A stretch of 64,000 bases of DNA from Psoroptes ovis (lineage: Eukaryota > Arthropoda > Arachnida > Sarcoptiformes > Psoroptidae): the NCBI GenBank assembly GCA_002943765.1, contig PQWQ01000030.1:188501-252500 (forward strand), written 5' to 3'. Both the position numbers and the translations under genes were made by a program. The notes below the pieces were generated by a model that saw only the letters and a program-made list of their open reading frames with translations, had not been told where the DNA came from and did no database searches. How positions within the stretch are numbered: the first letter of the stretch is position 1; every line of letters starts with the position of its first letter. Positions 1 through 11,524 of this stretch are shown piece after piece.

Positions 1-2110
1 TGAAGATCATTTTAGTATTAATTCAGAAATTGATTATCTAAATGATTTAGAATATTCAAATTTGAAACGTGATGAACAAATTGAATTGACTATTGAAAAA
101 TATCGTAAACAATTGGAATTATTAAAATCAAACGATGATCCAATGATGATCAATAATAATTATGATGAAACAAAGCGACAATTAGTAAGGAAAATCTGTG
201 ATTTAAAAGCAAAATTAATTGACCTTAGGGAAGAAAATGAATTCAATCATTTCAAAATGAATGAAGAACCATCACAATCACAATTAGATGATTTAAAAAA
301 TGAACTTTCAGGTAATCTTTGACATGAAATGCTCAAGAAATAATTTTGTTTATTTTTATTTTCAATCACATAAAAAACAATAGATGATAATCCAATATTT
401 TTTAAAAGAATATATTCTTATTCTAAATCAATAAATGGACATAAACTGGTGTTGTCCAGTGATATATTTGAAAATGAAAAACGCCTGCGAACAATATGGA
501 AAAATTATGTAAAAAATTCTTCACCGCTGTCATTATCACCGCCATCATCATCATCTGGTGAATTGTTAAACAATTCATTGCCCATATCACGACTTTTGAA
601 TTTATTAACATCAAATCATCTATCATATTTAGCTAGTAGTTGTGTTAATTGGCAAATGAGTCAAACCTGTCAACCACCAACGAATCCGCTGCAGCAACTT
701 ATCTGTGATCATTGTTGTAAAAAATCAATCAAATCATTGAATGATTATATATTCGATGCACTCAAATTCGGTAAAAAAGATCAATCTGACCAAACATTAG
801 TGTTATCTACGCAATCATCGAATCAATTCCGACAATCAAATCCATATTTAGTTTGTGTTTATTGTTTTTTCACAATTCATTTCAATTGTTTAACAAAGAA
901 TATTCGTAAATGTCCCAAGCTATTTTTTGATTCAATCAATGAAGATGATGTTATTGAAGAATTTTATGCACGTCTTTACAATTATAACACATCTTTCGAA
1001 GCTAAGAAAATCAATGATAATGGAAATGATTTGAAATCAACACCTGTCAATGTTACAATAGAAAGTTATAAAAGAAGAATGAGTCGTATTATTTTGAAAA
1101 TTTGTCCAGAAATTGGTCTTGCAAATCAAGATTTCCGTTGCGCAGAATGTCGTATATCGATTTCGCCATCAGCACCGAAAGATTCAACGAAAATCGTATC
1201 CAAACCAAAATTATGTGATTATTCTGGCCTCTATTTTTGTGAAACATGTCATTTAGGAGATGTTGCAATTATACCGGCACGTGTTATACATAATTGGGAT
1301 TTTCAACCACAACCAGTTGCACGTGTATCATTTCAAATTATATCATATTTACGCAATAAATCATTTCATTTTGATCGTGCTGTCATGATTAATTTAGTTG
1401 AAATAAATCCAATGCTTTATGGTTTAGTTGATGAACTAATCCAAATAAAAGTAAGTCCATTAATTGAATATAATTCATTCTGATTAATATAAATTATTCA
1501 CTCATCTCTGATTAGCGCCTACGAAATGAACTTTGTCATATTTACAAATATATTTGGCTATGTAAACAACCATCAAAACCTCGACAATGGATATCGATTA
1601 TGTGCCAATTAGGATCATATTTATTGAATGAACAACAAATCAATTATCTTTCTTTCTGTGATATATGCGATCTGAAATCGTTGGCTCGTAATTTGTCTGA
1701 ATTGGAAAATTTATTCATCAATCACATTACAACTTGTGAAGTAATTCGATTTATAATTCAAATTTAAATGAAATAATCTTTCAATGTCATTCTTGTCATT
1801 TTCTGCAGGGTTGCCGCGGCAAAGGATTTTATTGTGAACTTTGCCCTAACAAAGATGATATATTGTTTCCATTTTCACCGAACACAACTATTTGCCCGGT
1901 TTGTAATGCTGTTTATCACAAGTAATTGTATTTTTGAAATTTTCAATGTGTGAACAAATATTCTAATCAATATTTCCCATCAAATCTTAATCAATTAGAA
2001 ATTGTTATTATCGTCGTAATCGGCAATGTCCACGGTGTAATCGTATAAATGAGAAAAAATCAATTAAGCTGGATGAACATAGGGCAGATGAACATTTGGA
2101 AATTTCTTAA
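1..2110 (+). CDS. DEF8: DEF8-like Rubicon-homology zinc-finger protein, 5' end outside window
   Basis: Partial gene; the frame is open from base 2. Exons joined: 2-311, 384-1450, 1516-1740, 1809-1921, 1999-2110. All four introns are GT-AG, 50-80 bp, and keep the frame. The first exon is a charged, probably coiled-coil stretch. A C1-like zinc site follows (ICDHC, then CVYC, HFNC). Next comes the Rubicon-homology/DUF4206 region: paired CxxC sites, the LYFCETCH and IPARVIHNWDF blocks, INPMLY, and a C-terminal Cys/His cluster (CRGKGFYCELC, CPVC, YHKNCYY, CPRC). C1 followed by this domain is the DEF8 layout; INPMLY also fits DEF8 better than Rubicon. Members of the family bind Rab7 or endolysosomal partners and act in lysosome positioning or autophagy (family knowledge). 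PLEKHM3-like or Rubicon-like identity is the alternative. Confidence 0.8.
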
Positions 2111-2186
2111 CAATTTTGAATGTCAATTTCTTTAAAAAATTCAAAAAAAAATCTGTCAAAAATGCCTTCTATTGACAAAACTATTA

Positions 2187-2192
2187 AATAAA
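2187..2192 (+). terminator. Polyadenylation signal AATAAA of the DEF8-like gene
   Basis: A canonical AATAAA lies 77 bp after the stop codon and about 100 bp before the ERCC5 start. The intergenic space is only 178 bp, so the two genes are tightly packed. Confidence 0.5.
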
Positions 2193-2288
2193 TATGTTTA
2201 TTTTTTTATTTGCTTGGATTGTTGTATTTGGTGGAATGAATTTCGGAAATTAAGTAAATTTTTTCCGAATTAATTTTTGATTGTAGAG

Positions 2289-5122
2289 ATGGGAGTGACA
2301 GGATTATGGAGCCTTATAGAAGATGCTGGTACCCGAGTCGATGTACAAACGTTAAATCAAAAAATTCTGGCCATTGGTAAAAAAATAACTTGTTTAATTG
2401 ATTGATTGATTGACTTATTCTGTTTTGTTTTTTTTGTAATTGATTGATTGATTATTAGATTTGTCAATTTGGATCAATCAATCGATCAAAGGTTTTCGTG
2501 ATCGTCATGGACGTAGTGTTGAAAACGCACATCTATTAGGTCTATTTTATCGTCTGTGTAAATTATTATTTTATCAAATCAAACCAATTTTTGTGTTTGA
2601 TGGTGAATGTCCAACAGTTAAGCTACGTACCGTACAAAAACGTCAAGAAAGAATTAAGAAAAAATTACAAAAATCTAAATCAATATCAATTAATGTATTG
2701 GAAAATTATATCAATTCTCAATTACAGTCTCAGTCATCATCATCAGCGAAATCAATTTCATCTGCAAGCAATGGTGTTAAAGCGTTTGCATCACAAATCT
2801 ATCTACCCCCCAGAACATATAAAGAAGATGTTTATCAAAATTTTCTTGAATCTAAAGATGATAAGGATGAAGAAATTCTATCTAAACAACCTGATAATAA
2901 CGATGATTATGATATTGATTTCAAAAACCGTCCATATCATCATCCATTGTTACAAAATTTACATGAAATCGATATTAATTCTGAATCATTTAAATTGTTA
3001 CCACCAGTCACTCGATATGAAATACTGTTAGAGCTACGTGAAAGTTATAAAAATCGTAAAAGTACAAACGCTGAATTGCTACCGAAAGAATCGAATAGTT
3101 TTTCACAATTTCAAATGGCCAAGTTATTGAAAAAACGATCCCTACAAGAAGAAATTGAAAAATTAATAAATGAATTCAATTATGTACAAAGTGAAAATAA
3201 TATTGAATTATTGAAGCAATCACAAAATTTTAATATGGACATGTTAACATCCAAACATCGATCAACAACAGCAACCGAAATTACTGCCGGTGCTTTGGCA
3301 TCTGATGAACAAACAAAATTTTTTCTTCTTAAAACATTAAATCAAGCTATTGATGAATTTTCCGTTGAAGATGATGAAGAACAAAGCTACTCCATTGAAG
3401 ATGAAATTCAGAGTTCTATTTATGAAGTTCCGAATTGTTTACCTGGGCAAAAATCATTGGCCGATACTGATAGTGAACGTATCGAATTATTATCTAAAGC
3501 GACTGATTCATCTTCAGCGGAATTTTCTTCAAAAAAATTGTCAAAGAAAATTGATATGAATTACAAGAAGTTTTCGGCCACAAATAATGATGAAAATTTG
3601 AATCTTAGTGAAAGTGATGATGATGATTCAACCGATTCCGAAGATTTTATTGAAGTTTCCACCAAGGAATTGTCGGATGAAAATGATCAGCATGAAATGG
3701 AAGAATTCGTTGAATCTGTACCATATAGTACAGATTATCAAATAAATATTCACGTTGAAAAACCAAACGAGCACGTATCGTCGAATGAAGAAGTGAAAAT
3801 TCATTTGATTGATGAACAAAAAAATGATAAAGTTGAAGGACCAACACCTGAATCAAATGAATCAAGTGAAATGACTGTAATATGTGATAAGGCAGAAGAA
3901 GAGATCAAAGTTCCTGATGAAGACAAGATTGATGGGTCAACAAATGTTGAATGCAAAGAAAAAGAGATCCTCGAACCTATTGAATATCGGCGACCAATAA
4001 TAGATTTAGATGAAATGATTAAAGATTCAAAAGAATCAGCAAAATTAAGTAGGCAAGCTAATAGTGTCACAAATCAGATGATTACAGATTGCCAAGAATT
4101 ATTACGGCTATTTGGCATACCATACATTGTTGCTCCTGGCGAGGCTGAAGCTCAATGTGCTTGTCTTGAACAGTTAGGTCTTTGTGAAGGCATCATTACC
4201 GATGATAGTGATGTATTTCTGTTTGGGGGCCAGAATATTTATCGAAATTTTTTTAAAAATTCTAAATTTATAAAAAGATATAATATTGGAGATTTGAAAA
4301 AATATTATGGTCTTGATCGGTGTAAATTCATTTGTTTAGGAATGTTATGCGGAACTGATTATACAATCGGAATCGATGGAATTGGGCCAGTCACTGGAAT
4401 GGAAATTCTTAGTCAATTTCCAGGAGATAATTTAGAACCTTTAGAAAAATTTGCCCAATGGTATCGAGAAAAAATTAACAAACCGAATAGTCGACCAGAA
4501 AATTCAATCAGAGCAAAATTTCTCCGCTTTACCATACCAAATACATTTCCTAGTAGAGTGGTGTTTGATGCATATCAGAACGCAAATGTCGATACTTCAA
4601 ACGAGCCTTTTAGCTGGTCAATGCCTCAACTTTCAGAAATACGACAATTTGCATCGGAACGCTTTGGTTGGTCTGAATCAAAAACCGATGCATTTCTGCT
4701 GCCAGTATTGAAAAATTTAAATTCGACACAGGTGAATTATATCGTGCTATAAATCAATTGAATACTTTATTTAATCCGAATTTCATTTCATTTCATCATA
4801 GACACAACAAAGAATCGATTTTTATTTCCGAAAATCAAATCAAATCAGCGATCGAATAAGTGAAACATTGAAAATTAAACGTAGTAAACGTTTAAATGAA
4901 GCAATACGGAAAAATATTCAAACCTCAATGAGTATTGTTGCTGGCAATAATGATGATCAAAGACATTCAAATAATAATCGAATCAAAATTAGAAAAAAGG
5001 GAAAAAACAGAAATATTTCTAAGAGAAATAGACGCTCAACAACAGTTATGATAAATAATAACCAACAACCAATCAACAATAACAGTTGTTTGTTATCAGA
5101 GGAATCATCATCCAGTGATTGA
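2289..5122 (+). CDS. ERCC5: XPG-type structure-specific DNA repair endonuclease
   Basis: Exons 2289-2376, 2459-4731 and 4802-5122 give 893 residues. The ATG opens with MGVTGLW, the invariant FEN1/XPG start, in which Gly2 contacts DNA. The N domain carries D30 and D77 (FVFDGE), the same numbering as human XPG. The I domain (about 570-700) has E591/E593 (GEAEAQ), D611-D614 (TDDSD) and D663 (GTDYT), completing the two-metal site. Residues 100-560 are an acidic, low-complexity spacer that separates N and I domains, as in XPG and not in FEN1. The third exon opens with a PIP box (Q789, I792, Y795, F796) for PCNA, followed by a basic tail that probably holds the nuclear localisation signal. The enzyme cuts 3' of the lesion in nucleotide excision repair. 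It is shorter than human XPG (1186 residues), mostly in the spacer and tail. Confidence 0.95.
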
Positions 5123-5240
5123 TTGATTTGTTTTTGATGTTTTAAATTGAAATCAATTGTTATTTATACTAAACAAATGCAATCGAAATAATGTTTGGAA
5201 AGAAAACAAGTCATTCAATTGTTTATGCTTATGATTGAAA

Positions 5241-5248
5241 TATATAAA
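5241..5248 (+). promoter_or_regulatory. Possible TATA box of the glycosyltransferase gene
   Basis: TATATAAA lies 67 bp before the ATG at 5315, a spacing that would allow a short leader. In DNA this AT-rich the match could be chance. Confidence 0.3.
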
Positions 5249-5314
5249 TTATTTATTATTTTTATCGTTTAAAAAATCATCATTCAAATTTTAATTTGAT
5301 CGAATTAATTAATC

Positions 5315-6616
5315 ATGAAATCATACAATGTTCTATTCGTACCATTAGATACATATGGTCATGTCTATTCATGTTTTGGTATTGCTGAAAAAATTGTTCA
5401 ATTAGGCCATAAAGTCACGTTCGCCATTGAACAGGCTTGGTCAGGAAAAATTAAAAAATGTGGTTTCAATGAAGTGACATACGTTGATCCATCAAGAGAT
5501 TGCCGAAATGGACCTAATGATTATTGGACTAAAACGGTTGATATGATTGCTGATACATTACCAGAAGATTCACTTTTCAAAGCTCAACATCAAAATGTAA
5601 AAGAATTTGAAGATTTTGTATTCAATGCTTTGAATTTTGATGATGAATTAAAAAAGATCATTGAAACTGTCAATCCAGATGTCATTATTCTTGATCATTA
5701 TTTTACTGTACCAGCTATTTATAAAAGTGGTCGAAAATGGATTTATATGACAAGTGCAACACCATTATCAGCTATTTATCATCCCGATACACCACCAAGT
5801 GGATCTGGTTATCCCACTGAAGGCCCAAAAGAACAATGGGAAATATTCAATGAAGTAGCCAGAAAACGAGATGAACCAATAATTGAAAAATTCAATAAAG
5901 TTTTAATGAATAAATATGGCTTACCTAGTTTGCCTGAGGGCAGCTCTTTTCATCCCTCACCTTATTTGAATATTTATGCATATCCAGAAGAGTTGGATTA
6001 TTTAGATATAAGACCATTGCCAAATAAATGGAAACGTTTTGATAATTTTTTACGATCAAATAAAATTGATATCGATCAAAAATTCCAGATACCAGATAAA
6101 TTGAAAAATGGCCCAGGAAAATTAGTCTATGTATCTATGGGATCAATGGGCTGTTCTCAACTCGCTTTGAGCGAACGTTTGGTAAAAATTTTAAGCGAAT
6201 CTCCTAATCGATTTTTATTGGTCATGGGTTCTTGTTGCAATAAAATCGAATTACCAGATAATATTTGGGGTGATCAAATGTTACCACAAATGCAAATATT
6301 ACCATTGGTTGATTTAGTTATTACACATGGTGGTAATAATACTGTTATTGAATCATTATATTTTGGCAAGCCAATGATTGTTTGTCCATTATTTTATGAT
6401 CAATATGATAATGCACAAAGAGTGATGGAAAAAGGCTGCGGTTTTCGTATTAATCCATTTCGGTGTCAACCGAAAGAATTATTGGATATGATTGAATTAA
6501 TTTTAAATGATAAACAAATCAATGAAAGATGTTTGGCTATTTCGAAAAGAATGCAGAGCATTGATAGCCCAATGGAAGCGGCTAAATCAATAATCAATGT
6601 TATTGAAGAAAATTAA
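5315..6616 (+). CDS. UDP-glycosyltransferase, GT1 family, intronless and without membrane anchor
   Basis: A single exon of 433 residues. The N-terminal Rossmann half begins with VLFVPLDTYGHVYS; H16 sits where the catalytic His of GT1 enzymes lies. The C-terminal half carries the sugar-nucleotide signature, with H338-G339-G340-N341-N342, then E345, FGKPMIVCPLFYDQYDNA and GCGF. It would transfer a sugar from a UDP-sugar to a small lipophilic acceptor, a detoxification step. No signal peptide and no C-terminal membrane segment are visible, so it should be cytosolic, unlike animal ER-anchored UGTs (about 520 residues). Spider-mite UGTs of this soluble, few-intron type are thought to have come from bacteria (established for Tetranychus). 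The same origin here is inference. Acceptor unknown. Confidence 0.9.
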   Translation: MKSYNVLFVPLDTYGHVYSCFGIAEKIVQLGHKVTFAIEQAWSGKIKKCGFNEVTYVDPSRDCRNGPNDYWTKTVDMIADTLPEDSLFKAQHQNVKEFEDFVFNALNFDDELKKIIETVNPDVIILDHYFTVPAIYKSGRKWIYMTSATPLSAIYHPDTPPSGSGYPTEGPKEQWEIFNEVARKRDEPIIEKFNKVLMNKYGLPSLPEGSSFHPSPYLNIYAYPEELDYLDIRPLPNKWKRFDNFLRSNKIDIDQKFQIPDKLKNGPGKLVYVSMGSMGCSQLALSERLVKILSESPNRFLLVMGSCCNKIELPDNIWGDQMLPQMQILPLVDLVITHGGNNTVIESLYFGKPMIVCPLFYDQYDNAQRVMEKGCGFRINPFRCQPKELLDMIELILNDKQINERCLAISKRMQSIDSPMEAAKSIINVIEEN

Positions 6617-7110
6617 CACCCCTGAAAAAAAAAAAATTTCAAAAATTAAAAACTGTAATTTTTTTTGAACATGAAACTTGTTTACATATAAATGAAAAGC
6701 ATTCCTTCTATCTAATGGTGTTTTTTAACGTCTTATGAGAATTTATTTGTATGATGAGAATATCAATTTAAATTATCAAGACGGCCACTTAAATTATGGT
6801 TGTTTGCCAATATTTCTAGTTATCCCTGTCTGATAAAATAATAAATTCTCAAAATCAAATTGTTGATCGATTGATTGCAAATCAATCATTTTTTACTGAT
6901 TGAATTGAATGAATGAAAACACGTTTTTCATTAGAAAAAAATTTTTTGGCATAAAAAATATTTTTCAATATTTGGCAATGGATGTCAACACCACCAAAAA
7001 ATTAATCATAAAATTGATTATTTGCTTAATTCAAACTATTATGTGTGCACAACAATCATAGTTAAAAACATTAAAAGATAAACATATTGAAAAAAATAAA
7101 ATGAAATTAT

Positions 7111-7195
7111 TTAGGTTGTTCGAAAAGTTTTGGCCGATTTTCATGTGCAACTCTATCGGATTAATCGGTAATGAACTTTTCGGACAACCACCTTA
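7111..7195. mobile_element. Mariner-type MITE, subfamily B copy
   Basis: Starts TTAGGTTGTTCGAAAAGTT and ends with the inverted match AACTTTTCGGACAACCACCTTA minus the outer bases. The centre contains GCAACTCT. Shares this centre and the CAACCACC right end with the copy at 44876-44961. It is about 5 bp longer than the common 80-bp form. Confidence 0.75.
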
Positions 7196-7262
7196 TATTT
7201 ATTAATTTATCATTAGATAATCAAATAAACATTTGATAAAGGCATTTGGAAAAAAAACTTGT

Positions 7263-7290
7263 GATTTTTGCATGATTTCATGCAAAAATC
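7263..7290. repeat. Perfect palindrome, 13-bp arms and 2-bp loop
   Basis: GATTTTTGCATGA, then TT, then its exact reverse complement. It would form a hairpin or cruciform. It is not part of a mariner-type element. Confidence 0.8.
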
Positions 7291-7532
7291 AATTTAAGAA
7301 AAAATCAAAGAAAAATAAAATTATTAATCACAAAGATAAGTTGCTGTTTACAAAAAGTGAAACCTTAAGTTTTTAAGTAATTCTCATTTCTAACAAATGT
7401 ATGTATTGATGTATGCATAGGTTTATGGAAGAAATATCGACTGATTGATTGATTATTAGAATTACATTCATTTGGATACTTATAATAATAATTGATTGAA
7501 TAGGAGATTGTTCCTTTTTTTCCAAGACAAAA

Positions 7533-9651
7533 ATGAGAAGAAAATCTGATCGAATCGTTAGATTTTGTGTGGTTTGTGGTGATAAAGCTAAAGGTATTAA
7601 CGTGTTTAATTTGAATATTTCAAAATATTTGAATTTTTATTTTTCCAAAAATTTAGGCATGAATTTCAATGCCTTGACTTGTCAATCATGTAAAGCATTT
7701 TTTCGTCGAAATGCATTGTCAAATAAAGAACTAAAATGTTCATTCGAAAATCATTGTACGATCGATAAAGTGACCAGGAAATTTTGTTCAAGTTGTCGGC
7801 TACGCAAATGTTTTGCAAATGGAATGAAAAAAGAATATATTTTGACTGATGAAGAAAAACGACTGATTCGTGAAAAAATTCTACAAAATCGTAATCGTCG
7901 CGAGAGAGAACAACAACAGCAGCGACAACAACAACATTATTTGAATGAAAAAATTGATAACGACAGTCATCATCATCTTGAACATCTTCATCATCTTGAT
8001 CGTAATCATATGATAGATGCCTTATCATTGCCAACAGTAACAACAGCACCAACAAATGTAATGATTGATCATCATTCGAATAGTAATAACAGCAGCATAA
8101 TTAATGATCATTCATTTTTGAAATTATATTTCAATTCGAATCATGATGATGATGATTCGAACAGAATCAAATCGAATCAATTTTATCATAATACATCGAC
8201 ATCGACATCATCAACTTGGAACCAATTTCAAGCAATAAATGCTATGAATAATCTTGATTTCGATCGATATTCACCAAATCAAAATGATTCATCAATTTCA
8301 TTTGGTAAAAACACTGATGGAATTACGAATCATATCCGACCAAATAATAATTCATTACTACAAGAAGATATTCATATAAGTGATGATGATGATGGTAAAG
8401 ATAATTTTGGTTATCCAAATTTGAAAATTCCGAATGATAACACTTTGGAATGTGATGACTATTTAAGATATTATCTTTTGAAATCGAATGATCTTGAAGA
8501 TGAAATGGCCATTGATTGGATACAAGAATTTCGTGCTAAATTCGATTTGAATATGTTTTATGATGAACATCATCCAACCATCAGTGAAATTGATCGTATA
8601 CGTTTGAATGAATTATGTTCGGCATCGATTTGGCTACATAATCCTTATAAACGTGTATTGATTATACGAAATCAACATTATTTCAGCGATTCACCACATG
8701 AATGTACTTTGATTGATTCATTTTTATATCGTATCATACGCTTTACAAAACGTTTAACATTGTTTAAATCATTACATATTGATGACCAGTTGCAACTATT
8801 AACATATGGAATGATTGAAATAATCAGTTTATTTTCAACATTAGGCTATGACCCTGAATTTCAAGGATGGTCATTTATGGATGTACGTATTTATATTGTA
8901 ATCGTTTATTTATTGTTTAATTATCTTCTTTCGATTATTTATTCCCCAAATCAAAAAAGGATGATCATAAAATGACAATCAAAGTGAATATGGACTGTAT
9001 TACACCTTGTTGCATCAAATATGATTATAAAACAAGTGTCAAAAATTTTTACGATTTATTTAAATATGAATGGAAAACTGATTTGATCATTTTCTATCTT
9101 TTGACAGCTATCGTGCTGTTCACTGAAAGGCCTGATATCAAAGATTCAATAAAAATAAGGTTCGATTAATTTTTTGAAATGATTTTTAAGGTTCGTATCT
9201 TTAATTTTTCAATTTTGTTTAAAAATTCAGGGAAAGAAAAACTATTTACACTCAATTATTGAAAAATTATCTAAATCTAAAGTACATTGATAATGCGGAT
9301 GCCAATTGGGCATTTGACCGCATGTTATTGGCTGTGAAAGCAATGCAAATTGTCGAAACAGATTTAATATTACATTTGGTCGCAAGTACAGCCGGGAAAA
9401 AATTTAGTCCATTATTAGGTCAATTAATGACCCGTCATCTTAGTCAACGAAAATGGCATGAAGATGATGAAAAATCTGATTGTAATATTAATCGTCTTTC
9501 AAATCATCGAAGAATTATTAATAAATTTGATAATTTCAGTAATTTCCCTACTACTGCTGCTACTACTACTGCAAATACTTCGACAAAGACATTTCAAAAC
9601 AAAATTGATACAACAACAACAAATAATGATCAAAATTTTTATTTTTTATAA
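7533..9651 (+). CDS. HR96: HR96-like nuclear receptor (NR1J group)
   Basis: Exons 7533-7593, 7657-8882, 8960-9159 and 9231-9651 give 635 residues. The DNA-binding domain begins near residue 11: CVVCGDKAKG, then after a 63-bp intron MNFNALTCQSCKAFFRRNAL, CSFENHC, CSSCRLRKCFANGM. All eight zinc Cys are present. The P box (CQSCKAFF) and the GMKKEYI extension are those of HR96. A long Gln/His/Asn/Asp-rich hinge follows (about 100-300), then helical ligand-binding-domain exons. The closest thing to an AF-2 helix is FSPLLGQLM, and it is not a textbook one. HR96 relatives regulate xenobiotic and lipid genes in the nucleus (family knowledge); a UGT lies next door, which fits but proves nothing. A low-complexity Thr/Asn tail closes the protein. 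Confidence 0.88.
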
Positions 9652-9686
9652 TTTTTTATTCAATTCTGTTAATAATATTATTTTCG

Positions 9687-9692
9687 AATAAA
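9687..9692 (+). terminator. Polyadenylation signal of the HR96-like gene
   Basis: AATAAA is 36 bp after the stop. The convergent AIG1-like gene has TTTATT (AATAAA on the minus strand) at 9745-9750. The two 3' ends therefore meet within about 136 bp. Confidence 0.5.
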
Positions 9693-9787
9693 GTCATTGG
9701 TTCAGTAATGACAAGTTACATTGAAAATGAATTCAATGAAATTATTTATTATTGATTCACTGGGCCAAAATTGAATCCGATTCGAAT

Positions 9788-10891
9788 TCATTTATTTTTT
9801 TCATGATGATAGGGTGTCGCTGTCGTTGACGTCGATGATTTGATAAAATATTTATGATATAAAATTGCAATCTGATAGAAAAATGAATTTATCGCACCAA
9901 GTAAAATACCGAAACAAATACGTAAAGGCCAATTAAGTTTTTGTAATACAGGATACACCCATATATTGGTAGTCAACGCAATATAAAGTACCCAAAATGC
10001 ATAAATATAACTGAATACATTTATTATTATAAAACCATGTACTTGTTGTGACGGTGGTTTACGCTTGGCAAAAATTAATTCGATTATCACCAACAATGCA
10101 ACCAATGTATGCTATCATCATTATTTTTAATGGAAAAAATCAAAATAATCAATTATTTCTTCGGGTATATAAAAATAATCAATTTTGGAGATAATTCTAG
10201 GGCTAAAAATAGAATTTTTTGATGGGTGGTTCAAGGTGGTCAAATTGGGCAAAAAATGAAATCGAAATCCTACCGATGTTTGATGAAGCCAATATGGATA
10301 GTATGCATCATATGCTTGTGGAAATACTAGTTCACGATCAATCGACCATAATGTCCAAAATGAAATGGATACAAACTAAATTTGAATCAGAATAAAAATA
10401 GAATGAAAAAATGAATATTATTCAATTTAAATTATTGAATGGTTTGCGTGTGTGTGTGTGTATGTTTCAATTCAATAATTCCATTGAAAATAAAATAAGG
10501 ACAAAAAATAAATTAAATTTCTATTTACCATAGCGACTGGAAATGCTAATGAATAAAATAGTAAATCTATCAAACGTTCAAACGATTTCGGTGTCCATCG
10601 AAACGACCCGATCGAAGCCAATGTAAAAAATCCAAATTGTAGAAGCTATGACGTTTGAATGACATTTAAAAAACAATTTTAAATGAATGGTCAAAATTTC
10701 AAAAATTGAAAATTTACCAAATCCCAATAGGTCAGATATTTCCATTTACCGTATGGTCTACCTCTTAACAATGGTGGCAGTGTTTCATTTTGATGACGAT
10801 ATAAAATTGAATAACCATAGATTATTGTTGCGCTTAATCGAATGGCTATAATTAATTTATTTACGGCTGTTTGTTGTTTCATTTTATTCAT
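9788..10891 (-). CDS. AIG1: AIG1/ADTRP-family multipass membrane hydrolase
   Basis: Exons on the minus strand: 10891-10718, 10645-10529, 10375-10274, 10111-9788; all introns are phase 0; 238 residues, the usual family length. The signature GKWKYLTYWDL (about 48-58) is followed by FERLIDLLFYSLAFPVAM, IDRELVFPQAYDAYYPYW and HTLVALLVIIEL. About six membrane segments are seen. T54 and H132 sit where AIG1 and ADTRP have their catalytic Thr and His. These enzymes cleave fatty acid esters of hydroxy fatty acids (established for the mammalian proteins); the role in mites is unknown. The last exon ends in a polar, His/Ser/Thr tail. It converges on the HR96-like gene. Confidence 0.88.
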
Positions 10892-11524
10892 TGGTCAAGA
10901 ATTGAAAATTTATAAAAATAGAAACCTATTACAATATGTTATTGGTTTTCTCAGGGTGAAAATTTGGAAAAAACAAAATAAACATTTTGATCAATGATCA
11001 ATGAAAGCCAACCAGCCAAACAATCAACTCATCATAGTTGTTTGACTGGTTGATTTGAAGAAATCACTTGCCACTACTCAAAATGATTATGATTATAATC
11101 AAGTTGACAAAATTGTTTAATTTTATTTTTATTTTTCAAATGAAATAATTACAAAATTTTGTGTGTGTGCCCTTCTCCTCAATTTTGAACTATGAACTAT
11201 GATTATACAAATGAATATTCAAAGAAAATTGTTCAAATTCAAGACCAAATAATGTTTGAGATAAAATAAAAAAATTTAATTCATTAATTTCTTATGAATA
11301 ATAATAAATAGTTTCTATATTTGTATATATAATATGCCCAAAAAATTATTTCATTCTATTTTACAGGGTTTCAAGTTTTTATTCACAGTTTTGAAATTGA
11401 TTTTCGTAGTTTTGAATGGAATTTCAAATCGTAAATTTACGAAATTCAATTTTAAAACTACGAATTAAAACTTTAAACCCTTTAAACTTGAAACTTTAAT
11501 GAAAAAAAACCCAAAATGAAATTT
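10892..11524. other. Intergenic DNA with an imperfect inverted repeat
   Basis: Upstream of the AIG1-like gene and downstream of the secreted-protein gene. No exon seen. It contains the inverted repeat at about 11369-11500. Confidence 0.5.
11369..11500. repeat. Imperfect inverted repeat about 130 bp long, non-mariner
   Basis: GGTTTCAAGTTT near the left end matches AAACTTGAAAC near the right in reverse complement. Inside, TCGTAGTTTTGAAT mirrors ATTTTAAAACTACGA. ATTTCAAATCGTAAATTTACG lies at the centre, holding the small palindrome CGTAAATTTACG. The layout suggests a decayed MITE of another family. Confidence 0.5.

Larger units (their letters stand above)
6617..7532 (+). other. Intergenic DNA between the UGT and HR96 genes
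   Basis: No coding exon seen. It holds one subfamily-B mariner-type MITE (7111-7195) and a perfect 13-bp-arm palindrome (7263-7290). The last 100 bp should hold the HR96-like promoter; no clear TATA is placed well for it. Confidence 0.6.
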
